Below, in pieces: positions 33,860 through 45,671 of a DNA stretch of 64,000 nt. The notes below the pieces were generated by a model, which was given only the letters and a program-made list of their open reading frames with translations, was not told the DNA's origin and ran no database searches. The translations under genes and the position numbers were made by a program. Source of the stretch: Congeria kusceri (lineage: Eukaryota; Mollusca; Bivalvia; Myida; Dreissenidae); contig CM051027.1 in assembly GCA_027627225.1 (NCBI GenBank), positions 90,146,151-90,210,150 on the forward strand. The letters run 5' to 3'. Each line of letters starts with the position of its first letter. Within the stretch, counting starts at the first letter, position 1.

Positions 33860-35376
33860 GAAAGCATACACAAAATTGGACTATGCTATCACTCGCACGA
33901 CTTTATTTAGTCGCCTGAAGGTTCGAAGGATGTTGGAGATGGATGATCAAATCTCACCGTTATACTCATCTATAAACGTATGATTTGTTGTTTTTTGTTC
34001 GTTTTTTGAATCAGTTTCCCAAGCAACATTCCAGAATAAAGAATTTAAAATAGTTCTAATAATAATGGATGTGGTTTATTAAATTGTAAATGAATACACT
34101 ATCTTTTAGATGTCCATGTTTTGGTGACACGCAGAAGAAATTTAACGGAGTGTCAAGCATTGTCATTTCTTGGAATTTATTTATAATCAATGGTTGGGTT
34201 GATACTATTAAAACCGCATTGCTCCAATGAACTTGTTAATGTTCATAACAACGCAGAGCCAATAAGATATTCTCTCCAGTAAACATTTATTGCATAGGCA
34301 AACATCTTGTGCTATCAAACATCTATGTCTGATTTGTTTATACTTTTATTATGAAATATAATTGTTTATCCACGTGACAGGAACTGAGCCCGGTGAGATA
34401 GTAATGTGTTAACAGACTCGTTTATGTATATTACATATCTCATCCATCTTTCTGTACAAAGATCTCCAAACATATCATTTTGGTAGATTTGTAATTGTAT
34501 TGTTCAATTCGTGGTATTATTATATCGTCACCTTGGCGCAAAAAGTCATGTAACTGACATTTTTGGAAATGCACTTTTTGGCAAATTTGGATTCTGTACA
34601 ACATATCTGGTTACATATTTGAATGTTAGGATTGTATTCAATTCGAAATCCTGACTTTTGCAGAAAGATTTGTATTTTGTTAAATATGTTGGCGCGAAAA
34701 GTATGGTAAGTGCACATAGTAATCAGTTGTGTGCACTAAGAATTATGCTCAGAAATAATTAATTGATCTGAATAAAATTGATGAGATTAGTTAATTATAA
34801 TAATATTGATGATAAATATTAAAAATACCTAGTCAAAAGGTGTAAATGTTGCAAATGTCATAGAAAAATCTCTGGTTTGTGCACTTACACGACTTTTTGC
34901 GCTGAAACATTTGCAGCGCAAAAAATAATGTAACTGAACAATTATGTCCCAATATATTTTAACTCAAACTAAACTGTAGATAAATAGCAATTGTTCCTTA
35001 ATAGGCTTATTTTAATGTATTAAGACTATTCATAAAACAAAAAACATTAATTTTAGATTGAATATTAGAAAATCAGTTTTTTGCTTTTCCGGTAAAGTTT
35101 GTAAATGTGAGTTAAAGTACTTGCGCCAAACGGACGATACTATATATACCGGTATCAATACATTAAACTATATAATTTTAGTATAAATGGTAGGACAATT
35201 CAGCGGCATTTTGTGCAAGTTTCAATACCACAACGATAAGTATGGATGTATTACTTTTGAAAATGTTTTACTTGTGTCATTTATAGGAATTGCAATTCAA
35301 AATTTACTCATTTAACACAGTTAAAATTATAATTTATAATATATTATGTTTAAATTTAAAATGAAAAAAAACTAAC
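33860..35376. other. Gene-free stretch downstream of the 35.4 kb signal exon
   Basis: Searched by eye on the minus strand for exons 2 and 3 of the peptide family and found none that fits phase and motifs. A GCGCAAAAAGTC-type motif recurs near 34537 and, inverted, near 34893. Confidence 0.35.
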
Positions 35377-35440
35377 ATGTAAATCGAAATATCCCTAGAG
35401 ATATCGCCAGAAAATACATAAATACTGTGGATGTCGTCAT
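35377..35440 (-). CDS. Signal-peptide exon of a peptide-family locus (gene E, partial)
   Basis: On the minus strand ATG at 35440 opens 21 codons plus one base, then a GT donor (GTTAGT). This is the exact 64-nt, phase-1 exon 1 seen in genes A-D. The encoded MTTSTVFMYFLAISLGIFRF is a clear hydrophobic signal peptide, and its SLGIFRF end matches SIGLFRY and SLGLFQY in genes A and B. A TATA-like TTATATA lies ~75 bp upstream (about 35511-35517). Upstream sequence also matches the upstream region of the broken exon at 51368-51430. No exon 2 or 3 was found downstream, so the gene may be partial or may use diverged exons. Confidence 0.5.
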
Positions 35441-37059
35441 CGTTAATTTTTGTGGTGTTGCTTGTGGAATGTCCGATACGAAGGTGTTCGCTCGTCATGC
35501 TCTCGTGGGTATATAAAACCAAATTATAAAAGTCAAGACGCTGACAGCATAGAAAGACTGTTGGCGAGAAAAGAAACTAAGAGCAAATGAATTATGAGTA
35601 TTTTTAATCATAAGAATTAATTTATTGAAGTAAATCACCTGTCTGTTATATCATTTCTACAAAAAAATCTCGAAACTCATAACTAAAATCTTTACTTAAA
35701 ATAAATTGGTATAAGCTTGTATTCGACCTGATTGAAAATGGAGATCCAGGCCACTGTGTTTTTTTTTTGCAAATTAAAACTAATATAGCGCACGTCGAAT
35801 TTAATGTGATACGCAGTTTACCAGTCAACACCACAAACAAGTACACTATCATACCTATGTGAATAGACACAACATAAATTCACTTGTAGATGTGGACTTA
35901 AAGGATTACTAGATGTAGACTAAAAGTATTATTATTATTAGTGTTTTAAGTCGGATCTATTTCTTGTCATCTATTCATAGAAAGTAGCATCGATAACAGG
36001 AAGCCTCACTGCTCAGCAAGCGAAGCGCAGTAATTTATCGATTTACTGACTCGTAGCCTGCAAAGTAAAGAAGTAGTTCCCTCAATACCGATTTCTGAAT
36101 ACGCCTACTAAATCTGCGCCAACAGTCTAAAAACATGACTGACCAGCTGATGATTGAACTTAAATGACCTTCAGCATTTCCTTTACTCAGCAATCAAATC
36201 TCATAAATGTACTTGGTTTCTTTTTCTATAGATGTTTTGGGGCATTCGATAATGCACATATGTTTCCCAAAAGATCATTCAACAAACAAACTAACATATT
36301 TGCATATTATCATGCAGGTAATTACAGGATCTATGGGTTTGTTGACCTACATAAGATTGAATTTTACCAGTATATTTTTATATTTTAATATATGTTATAA
36401 GTTGTTGACAACAATAATGATCACACAAGTGGTTGAAATAAGTGCCAATATATTATCCCAAAACCAATAACATAATGATGATCGTTAAAATAATATGAAC
36501 ATGACTGAAAATAACATCAAATAACAAGTGCAGGATTACAGGGAAATACCTCCGAAAGTCGTGCACATTTTGCATTATCTATTGCAATTCCAGGATGACA
36601 TGTATTGTCTGGATGCACTCCAAGTCGTGATTGTATTGTTATTTTTTCAAATAAAGTTCAATATAGGCTACGTCTGGCAGTTTTAAATGATAATAGCTTT
36701 GGCAAGTTTGCATTAGTTTATATAATTTACCCATAGGAGTCCTACTGCTTTCATGCCGCGCTTTCAATCGACACTTAAATTTGTCCTAATGTTAATGATC
36801 TTCATTCGTGGTGCGTTGCCTATATTATCATTTTCATTATATCACTTTGACAATTTATATCCCGAACATTAAAATATGATATGTTATGGAGATGAGGTAA
36901 TAATGTTATCGAATAGACAAATTTAATAGAGATTCCTCTTGTTCCTAAAACTTTAATACCAGGGTCTTCGTGACTTTGCAGGGCATAGTTACCCGGGGAC
37001 CTGTGTGTTTGGAGTGTGATAACTTCGGATGTTCTGTAAAGACCTTAACATGTTATAAC
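35441..37059. other. Stretch between locus E and gene D, no gene seen
   Basis: AT-rich sequence without supported exons. Confidence 0.3.
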
Positions 37060-37292
37060 AATAATTCATCGCTGTAATTGAATGGTGATTTTGCTCTGGC
37101 ATTTTCCAAAATTCCTTAATTGTTTAGGAGCACGCAGAAAGAGTATTTGATGATAAAGGGAGAGACAAGTCGAGAACAATAATAACAGCAGCAGTATAAT
37201 AAATTCGTGCGTGTATCATATATTTCATGGCAACGAACAAAACAGCACTATCGATTGTCAATGAATGTACGCGTGTTCAAATGAGTCTTGTC

Positions 37293-40060
37293 TCATCTGC
37301 ACCACTCTTCGTCTTCTTCTTTTGTATTCGATTCACAAAATTTGCAATCTTTCTTCTGTCTCATGTGGTCACTGGAACCCATGTATACCATTGTATGAAG
37401 CTTTGTAATAAATATTTACATGTTATATATCAAGATTTTATTATCATTAAAGGTACCTGTGACTATTAAATTTGGAAAGGATACACTGCAGTTTACGTTC
37501 GCAAAATTTAATTGTAAGTAATATGCATAAATAGAGAATATATGGTTGGTGACTTTTGATATCATGTGATATCAGACGAGTCCGATATGGCGTAGGAAAA
37601 ATGCGAGGCTTATTATGCCACGTTTTGCAAATATTGTTTTTATCATTAATTAAATAGAATACACAAACTAAATCCCAAACATTTCGCAATTTACAGTACA
37701 ACACAATATGCAAAAATGAGATAGCCTAATATCGTCTACTTGGGTCGATGCATAGTTACGCATAACAAATAGTTATTGATAAACTCATCAACAATTTAAC
37801 ATTTTAAAACACATTTAACCAAAGCTGCATAATAATGGTGGGACAGCAACGGGTATCACAGAACTTCTGTATCACGTGCTTCCTGGTGGAGTCAGCAATT
37901 GGTGAGTGTCCTGGCAATACCATCTTGCGTGCACAAATAAAAGTCAAATTATAATCCTTTGGCTTTGCCTCATTATTTGCCTTATGTAATAAACATTTTA
38001 GAGCCTTAGGGGCCTACTGAGTATATCTAAATATTTATAGAATTAATTAAGTCATTTATTCACATATGCTATTTTGTTCATGTTATTGTGAGTTATTTTC
38101 AAAAGGTGACAGAATATCTTTCTTATTTTGAGGTTCTCAGCCAGTGAAAACAGAAAGTTGACATACATGTGTGATAGTTGTTGCAACAGACTGAGGGTAA
38201 CAATTTTTGATATGACAATTTCTAGACACTATTTAGCTAGTGGATATGTGTTACTGTATCAATACGCAGATGATCTTGTCTATAAGTTTCAAACTGCATT
38301 TAACTAGTTGCTAATGCTGTAAATTGAACAATTCCTAGTTGACCATCAACATTTTTTTTTCAATTTCATGTTCTTCCAATGGTTGTGCATCATTTCTATT
38401 TTTTTCTGTTCCTTATTTATTTCCCAATTTCGTGTTGGACTTAAATATTAAGTTAAAACACATAGAATGTTCTGCATTTTATTTTAACTTAACATATTGT
38501 TTATAATTTTTAAAGCCATGTTTTTCTTTAACTTCTTCATTTCGTTTTGTTGTGAATCAAATTATAATGGCTAGTGTTTATTTGAATTTCTTATCAAAAG
38601 TAAGAGTTCATTGGTGTTAAACAGACTATAATTTCTTAATCCATATTTTTATTACTTTTACCTTTCATTTCAAATAAAATGATTGGTTTCTACTTTGCTA
38701 GATCTAGTATTAGTTTGATTTTTTTAATGATTTAAACATTAAAATTCAGTTGTCTATTAAAACTAACTGTTCTTAATAGTATTTTCCTAAAGCATTAAAT
38801 TTGTATTAAAGTGACACAAAATACATGAATTTAGTAACTTTATCTTTGTAAGACTGACATTTACGCTGTAACTTACAGCATATAAGCTTTTTAAGATTTT
38901 ATTGAAAGGGGTTTTATGCTGTGCATTGCATTTTTTTTTGGCATAATTCTTACTTGTCGTAATGAATTCATTCTTGTTAATTGCATATTGTTTACATGTT
39001 TTGTAAATTATATTTTTGTGAATAAAAATGTTACAATTGCATCGATCTATTCTTTGTTTAGATTTAAGCGACATTTCACGCCTACAAAAAGTAGACCCAA
39101 AAAGTGGGCGGGACTAAAGAATCCTTGAACGTGACAGAGTAGCATGATATTCTTTAATGTGGGCGGGGCTAAATTGTGTTATCAGTCAGTGACATAATAT
39201 TACAAAAAAGTGGGCGGAGTTAACTGCGTTATCGGTTAGTGGTATAATAACGCTTTAAATATTAAGTCATCGTCTTCAACGTTAATTTGCACTAGTTGCA
39301 TAATAAAGTAATATAGATACATGCTTGTATTTAGGTTTTGATATTATAAGTAGTAGCGTCTGAGAGAAACAACTCTTGGTTGATAATTAGTAATGAATAT
39401 CTACATTCTTTAAATTACGAAAAAAATATGTAGAATATGTTTGGTGATCTAGTTTAATTATTCAATTAAGAAAAAAACCCATAACATATACTGTGCTGGA
39501 TCAATCCCAACAATATCATGCGGAAAGTAATATTTGGTATTAGCTATGTCGTCAAGTGGTGCACGTTCTATTGTAGTTACATAGATAACAATGATGTTTA
39601 TGCAATTCAATATTAGACGAAGACCACTACCAATAACATTATTGTGTGTGGATTATTTCAGAATACCGTATAATATCTGTAACTACAGGATCAGGATGAA
39701 CACTTAGGACTTTGAAAAGAAATCTGGGATTAACACGCACAAATATACATATTCAATGGAAACGATTGTGAACTGTATATTCTGCACATACTTGCAATAT
39801 TTAACACGCCGTATGATATGTGTCTAAGCACGAAAATCTGCCTTTAATATCAATACGCAAACCTGCAAATGAGATCTCCTATATTCACAATATTATGGGA
39901 ATCGGGTCCTTGTAGAATATATATTAGGAACATACGGTGTATTGAATTATTTTAAAAGTAGATATTTTGAATCAGCTAAAAGCGGTATAAACTTACCTGA
40001 ATGCCGGATTAAATCCAGATAAACCAGAAGGAAACACAGGGCAATTGCAAAGCTTCTCAT
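37293..40060 (-). CDS. Small secreted peptide, gene D (three exons, intact)
   Basis: Exons on the minus strand: 40060-39997, 39567-39492 and 37371-37293 (64, 76 and 79 nt), predicting 72 aa. Exon 1 gives the signal peptide MRSFAIALCFLLVYLDLIRH with donor GTAAGT. Exon 2 gives RAPLDDIANTKYYFPHDIVG then IDPA, with acceptor AATAG; I infer donor CA|GTATATG, six bases before the site used in gene C, because the usual AG|GTAATG is mutated. Exon 3 gives SDHMRQKKD-type sequence (DHMRQKKD after the junction), then the core CKFC, an acidic tail and a final WCR before TGA. A Lys-Lys pair precedes the CxFC core, suggesting processing. I do not recognise the family. The shifted donor is the main doubt. Confidence 0.68.
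39100..39225. repeat. Three spaced GTGGGCGG boxes
   Basis: GTGGGCGGGACTAA, GTGGGCGGGGCTAA and GTGGGCGGAGTTAA occur at about 39103, 39160 and 39212, some 55 bp apart, inside intron 2 of gene D. They look like a degenerate minisatellite with GC-box-like cores. No function can be inferred. Confidence 0.6.
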
Positions 40061-40099
40061 TCTTGCAGCAGTTAACTTCTTTAGAGACGAGATCTGTAT

Positions 40100-40225
40100 G
40101 CGCATTTATTATATATTCAAAACTAAACTTGATACGTGCAGACATTGTCACACAATTTTTGGCAATTGTAGTTGTGTTGCAGTGTGAAATTAAATATATG
40201 CTTGCAGGTGTGTCCATACGATAAA
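40100..40225 (-). promoter_or_regulatory. Putative promoter of gene D
   Basis: On the minus strand a TATATAATA box lies at 40116-40108, ~50 bp upstream of the ATG. Further up is a block conserved in genes C and B: GTATGGA, CACCTGCA, TTTAATTTCAC and GCTGCAACAC-type motifs (40225-40160). Conservation of this block between duplicated genes, beyond that of the intron sequence around it, suggests control elements. Confidence 0.5.
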
Positions 40226-40600
40226 ATGCAATGGCTGTAGTAACTTAAATCATCGGGGTGTTGTCTGCATTGTGTATTAGACATGCTGTTGGTTGTACAC
40301 AGTATGAACCTGAAGAATTAAATCTGCATTTTAAAAAATCTGACATGTCGATCTTTAAAAAAGATATTGTAACCATTGCAAGGTAGCTGACGTTAACACT
40401 CGCAGAATATAGTATTGATCAATATTATATGTGTACATATAACATTACTAATGTATAGCGTAACAAATGAAATGCTTGTTATTTTGCAGATTTAAGTACG
40501 AGCGGTATTAATGACATAAGTCATTATTCACATAAGTCACTATTCGCAAGTCAAATAGTAAAATTATCGCCATTGTGATAGATTTTTTCGGTTGAAATTA

Positions 40601-43600
40601 ATTGTTTGTTGTGCTGTTGCAACGCTACCAACAAATCATGTAAATAACACATGTTAGGTTAACCATTAGGGTAAAAGACAAGATCTAGCATACGAGTATA
40701 TATTCACTGCCAAACATTTTCTGGTATTCGCGGGCATAAACGTTATTTATTATACACTGTTTTGGAAATTAATTAATTAATGCACACAGACAGTCAGACA
40801 GACGGCTAGGGGTTAGTCGCAAAGGCTTGCATGGATACATACAGACATGTTTATATTCTAAAACTTGTTTACTACTATTGTTTAACAACATTTACTGCAA
40901 AACTGTGTACGTTTAGTAGTTGAGTCATAAAACAAGATCGTTTCTTTCTTACGGTGTCACTTTAAAGATAATTTATTAGGTAACTGGCACATACGTATAA
41001 CACATACACAGTTAATGTTGTGTCACGTTACGAATGCACTCTGCTCGTTGAAACGATGTGCATGTGTTTGGTTGAAAGGTAAACTGTGTGGCATTACACA
41101 TTTTCATTGTAATTGAACACTTTTGTATTTAATGTCCAGATTACAGGTGTTCAGATAGAAACATTCCCGTTATTGTTCAGTGCCGGTATATGCATTCTTA
41201 TATCCACTGCCTCTTTTTTTAGTGCCCCTCTTCAAACTAGGGGTCCGCGTTTCACCAACGTATTCTTAGACTAAAGACTAAAGAACAACGAATATTCTTG
41301 AACTTTTTTATTTTTAAGAACACAATATACTTTTCACTGATATTTCTGTGTGAATATAATGCACGTCGAGTAAGATAGATGGTTTATTTCATATACACAT
41401 AATGTAAACTTGTCAATAAAATTGCGTGTAGAGCATATGAATGAGCAAACCTATGAACAAAATACTTTAATTTAGAATATGACCTTACAATACTAACTAA
41501 CAAGACAAACTCTACACTTGGCCTCCTTAAACGCAACCTAAAGATGTGACGCGCGTTGTTGGTGCACATTTTTGTAACATAAAATTGACGTCGTTTTAAC
41601 GTCTAAATTTCCCGTACTTTCCACTAGAAGTGCTGTATTACTTTTTGCAACGACATTTACTATATTTTATATTCACAAATAATATGTATAATTATAATAT
41701 AAGTAATACAGTCTGATACACATGAATCTCATTTAACTATGTCTTTCGACCTTTTACGCTATTTCTCTTTTTTTTGAATACCCGCTGGTGAGATTGATTT
41801 GCATTTTGCAGGTTGTAGGGATTCGGATTTTGGTACCTAATCTTGTTGATATCGGACCATTTTTCTTCTTTTCGTTTTATTCCTATATTCTGATTTAAAA
41901 AAATGAAACTATTAAAATTACGTGCTTACATTAATTTATTCACTTACATTAAATTATATTGAGAATTATCATATAGCCCGACGAACGTCACTTTTTGGCG
42001 CAACTGTGTTATTTTTTCACAACAAACTAAAATACAACTGCACGAAAAGAAAACGATATATTTCCCAAAACTTAATGTGAATATAAATTTGAATTCAGGA
42101 GCATTTGCATCTAATCTGGCAAGTTCATGGCCTCCGGTAAGTTCGTGGATGAAATTATGACGTAATTTTCTCTTGAATGACGCAAGGTCGCGTGGCCGAA
42201 TTCTATGCAAGTGTGAGCCGAAGAACCGTTTGACTTATGAGAGCACAAATATGCGTAAAAACATCGATAGAAAAATATACCATGTTAGTAAGGTTTATTG
42301 CAGTTATCTGTGTTTTAAATTTATTAATTGTTTAAAAAAATCCACCCCTCTTGTTGTTAATAAACATTTTATTAGTATTGATTTCATAAAAAACCAACAA
42401 AAATCAAAGAAAACAAACAAGGGCATTAACAAATTGTCGTATGTATATCAAAACACGAAAATCAGTGGAAGGCCTCTGCGTATGACGTCATAAAATGTTG
42501 CCCATGAACTTACAGGAAGTTGAAAACGATCAAGGTCTATGTTGGGTCATGTTCATTTTCAAGCAAGATTACGGATTTCCGAATAAATATTGGCAATTCT
42601 GACATAAAAATAGTTAGTTTACATTCAGATCGATTAAATGCGATTTGTTTATATTGAAACAATTGGGGTTTTATGCGCATGCGCAAAGTCGAATGCTTAA
42701 CACCACGAACTTGCAGGTGTAGAGGCTAATGTTAAAAACAATTAAACATGATTAAATCTCGATAAACTACGTTTAAAAAACGCACATGACGTTGACATCG
42801 GTTTTAAAATAAAATTGTGAAATAAAATCTAGGAGCATTTTGATAATTAAAATACAACTTACCTAATGCCATTTTCAAAAGAATGCAAGAGTAAAAACAT
42901 AAGAACATCACATGTATTTTGGGACAAAAATAACATTTTACTCTTCTAGCCGCCAGAACCGGGAAAAGCTGGCAAATCTGTCGGAAATGACATCAAGCTT
43001 GACTTTGACATCGGACGTCATCCCGCCAAAATATCAGAAAAATTGATCACAAAATAAGCGAAATATAAGAATTATTGCATATACAATAAAGATCGGTTGT
43101 TACACGGGACACGTTATTTTTAGCGTGTCTGAAAATGATTCATAGCAAAAAACTACATCCACGCTCATTTAATTTTTATGATGATGCTTCATATGAAAGC
43201 GTCTGTCTTTTCGCTACATGTAGATACACATATGTGTTATGTTTGTTAAATAACAGGTTTGTGTTTGAGAATTATTTTACGAGCTATGAACGTATTTCAA
43301 TATTTGCACCAACAACGCGCGTCACGTCAAAGCATTGTCTATCATCATGCCGAAAAATCGCATTACAGTAACCCCTTTGCATTTTGTAACATAAAGTGTA
43401 ATCATATTACCGAAGCTGAGTCCAACAAACTTTCTTTAAATTATTCGTCTATTATACCTAAATAATAATAACTTCAATATATGCAACATTACTGCAAATA
43501 GCGAATGAAAAAGTACACATCGTAAACAATGATTTCACAAATAGTAAATTAAAAAGAAGTACTTTCATTAATAATACCGAAGGTAATTTGCAAACGCAGC

Positions 43601-44804
43601 CGGTTCATCGGGTTATGAATGACAGGTCACATGGGCTGGCTATCCAATCTGAATGCAGCATTTAGTTGAAACCACAAAAAGTTGTAATTATTACGAAAAA
43701 AGACAATACTATAGCAACACACAGTATAAGGCCGCTTTTCCATATGTCCGTATCCGCATCCGTGTCCGTATCCGCATAAATATTATACGGACGCGCTTTT
43801 CCATGAATCCTCATACAAACGTCGAATATTTTATTTTACTTCTTATTTTCAAATAGTTACAATGTCTGAGTAAGAAGCTTTAAAACAATTTTAATTACGT
43901 CGGCTGCAAAAAATGTTTGCCAGTATGCGAAAACATTCAGATGTGGTGGAGTTTAAACAATATAAAGCCGCCAACAATTATTTATATGTAGATAATCTAA
44001 GATTTTGTAATGTCGGTATGTGATCTACAGTTTAAATAGTGTCAGTGTTTTGAAATGAAGCAAACCATTGTTGATAAATAAAAGCAATTGTAATTCGAGA
44101 TAAAAAATATAACACCGTTAACATGTCAATATTTATTAATTGTATCTTCGATTTTATTTCTCTTCTTATACTAAAATAAGTACTGAATCTAACGAACTGT
44201 GATGTGTTTGTGTAAAGCAATTGTCGAATGTCAATATACTTCTCAGTCTGATGCTTAATACCGCACGGGTCGAGTCTTTGGACATATAGTTCGTGTAATT
44301 ACATCGCGGATTACATTTGTCAATGCAACATCTTGTTCATTAGTTTGTGTATGGGGCATGCCCTCGCTTGTTGTTTAATGCGATGAATGGTTCCTTTGGA
44401 AAATCGATGTTTTAATTAATTTATGAACCAGGATGAACCCCTCAGCTAGAGTAAAACAACAACCTTTTGCTTGTATATTAATGCAAAACAAATAGTCTAT
44501 GTCCAGAGTATCATATTTGTTACACATTTATATAGTATATTTCATAGTAAACGGATTGTCATCAATATTTCTCTATACATTTATACTGATATGTTGCAGG
44601 TACCAAAGCATGTTAGACGCTTAAGTCTGTATTAAACACGCGACCCTTAAATTTCTTTAATTCGTTCAGACATATACAAATCAAAACGTATTTTCATAAT
44701 TTCATATTGGCAACTAATTAAAAGCTAGCATGAGCCGGTGCCTGGTTGATGCCTACACGTCGTAATGGAATAAAGCCTCAACACCGAAGCACATTGTTGA
44801 ATAT
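40601..44804. other. Gene-free stretch between gene D and gene C blocks
   Basis: No exon of the peptide family or other gene seen. A CCGTATCCGC-type hexamer run lies at 43747-43780. From about 43370, motifs such as CCGCTTTGCATTTTxTAACATA and GTAACATCTTGT can be matched to 52220-52570, so the duplicated block probably begins here. Confidence 0.35.
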
Positions 44805-45030
44805 AAGAATAATATCCAGAGACACCACATGGAGAGAATCTCTTATTAACATCCACTTGTCCTTTATATTGTAGGCAAGTGACCAATTGCCTATACAATA
44901 AGGACAATACTGTACGCACAACACCACAAAACAATATAAAACTGAATAAAACTGGTATCACCGCCTTGGAACGGTCAATGCAAGGCAATTTGGGTTTCAA
45001 CCGGTTTAACGGAATGCTAAACCTCACACT
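44805..45030 (+). repeat. Dispersed repeat type B (stand-alone copy)
   Basis: Same modules as in the tandem units (TTAACATCCACTTGTCCTTT, AATTGCCTATACAATA, ACCGCCTTGGAACGGTCAAT), plus an extra end with AACCGGTTTAAC. It lies in the 3' flank of the gene C block, opposite in orientation to the copy at 47957-48175. Confidence 0.7.
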
Positions 45031-45671
45031 TAGTCCAAAATTAATCACAATACACATACTGAAATATGTAACTCTTGAAATAAAACACATATACAGTATA
45101 CTGTGTTATAATGTTTAATGATACCGCCCTATACTCTAGTCCAACAAAAACGCAAATAAAATCATTTATAATATTTGGTAAATATTCCTTCACATTATTT
45201 AAAATTTTAACTAATTTATATACACTTCGTATTTTTATAATGCATAGTCGTTCTTTTGGTGTGTGCGAAAACCATATCAAAGAGTATTCATTGCTCCGAC
45301 GATTTCATTCCTGCAAATTTTGCTTTTTCATTGCGCCATAGGTAGATTATCTTTATCAATAATGCATCGATGCAATTTTCGAAATTCATACACGTTAACA
45401 AAGTCCCAAAATACTATATGTGTACCGTAAAAATGACGGACGGTGACTCTTGTATTCCGTCCTAGCGTTTCCATAAATGTTTTGGAATACTCAGAGGAAG
45501 AAGTATGGGATGAGAAAGAGAGAAACAAGTCAAGAACAACACTTACAACAACCATGTAATAATTTCGTACCTGTATCATATATCTAATGGCAACAAACAA
45601 AACAACACTAAATATTCAATGGTCAAAAAATATACACGTTATCCAACGAGTAGTGTAACATGTCTTCCGCA

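Larger units (their letters stand above)
37060..40600 (-). repeat. Segmental duplication block D
   Basis: Sequence from the 3' flank of gene D through its upstream region can be aligned by eye to 45440-49600 (block C), and its 3' flank and exons to 53700-55250 (block B). Examples are GAGAACAAYAATAAC and TCATATATYTMATGGCAACR downstream, and TAACCATTGCAAGGTAGCTG and AAATGCTTGTTATTTTGCAG upstream. This shows the peptide genes were multiplied as blocks, not by retroposition. Confidence 0.75.

Noticed and set aside
34480..34545. Look-alike of peptide exon 2 downstream of locus E
   Set aside because: There is partial similarity to gene D exon 2, but no acceptor, no donor and an in-frame stop.
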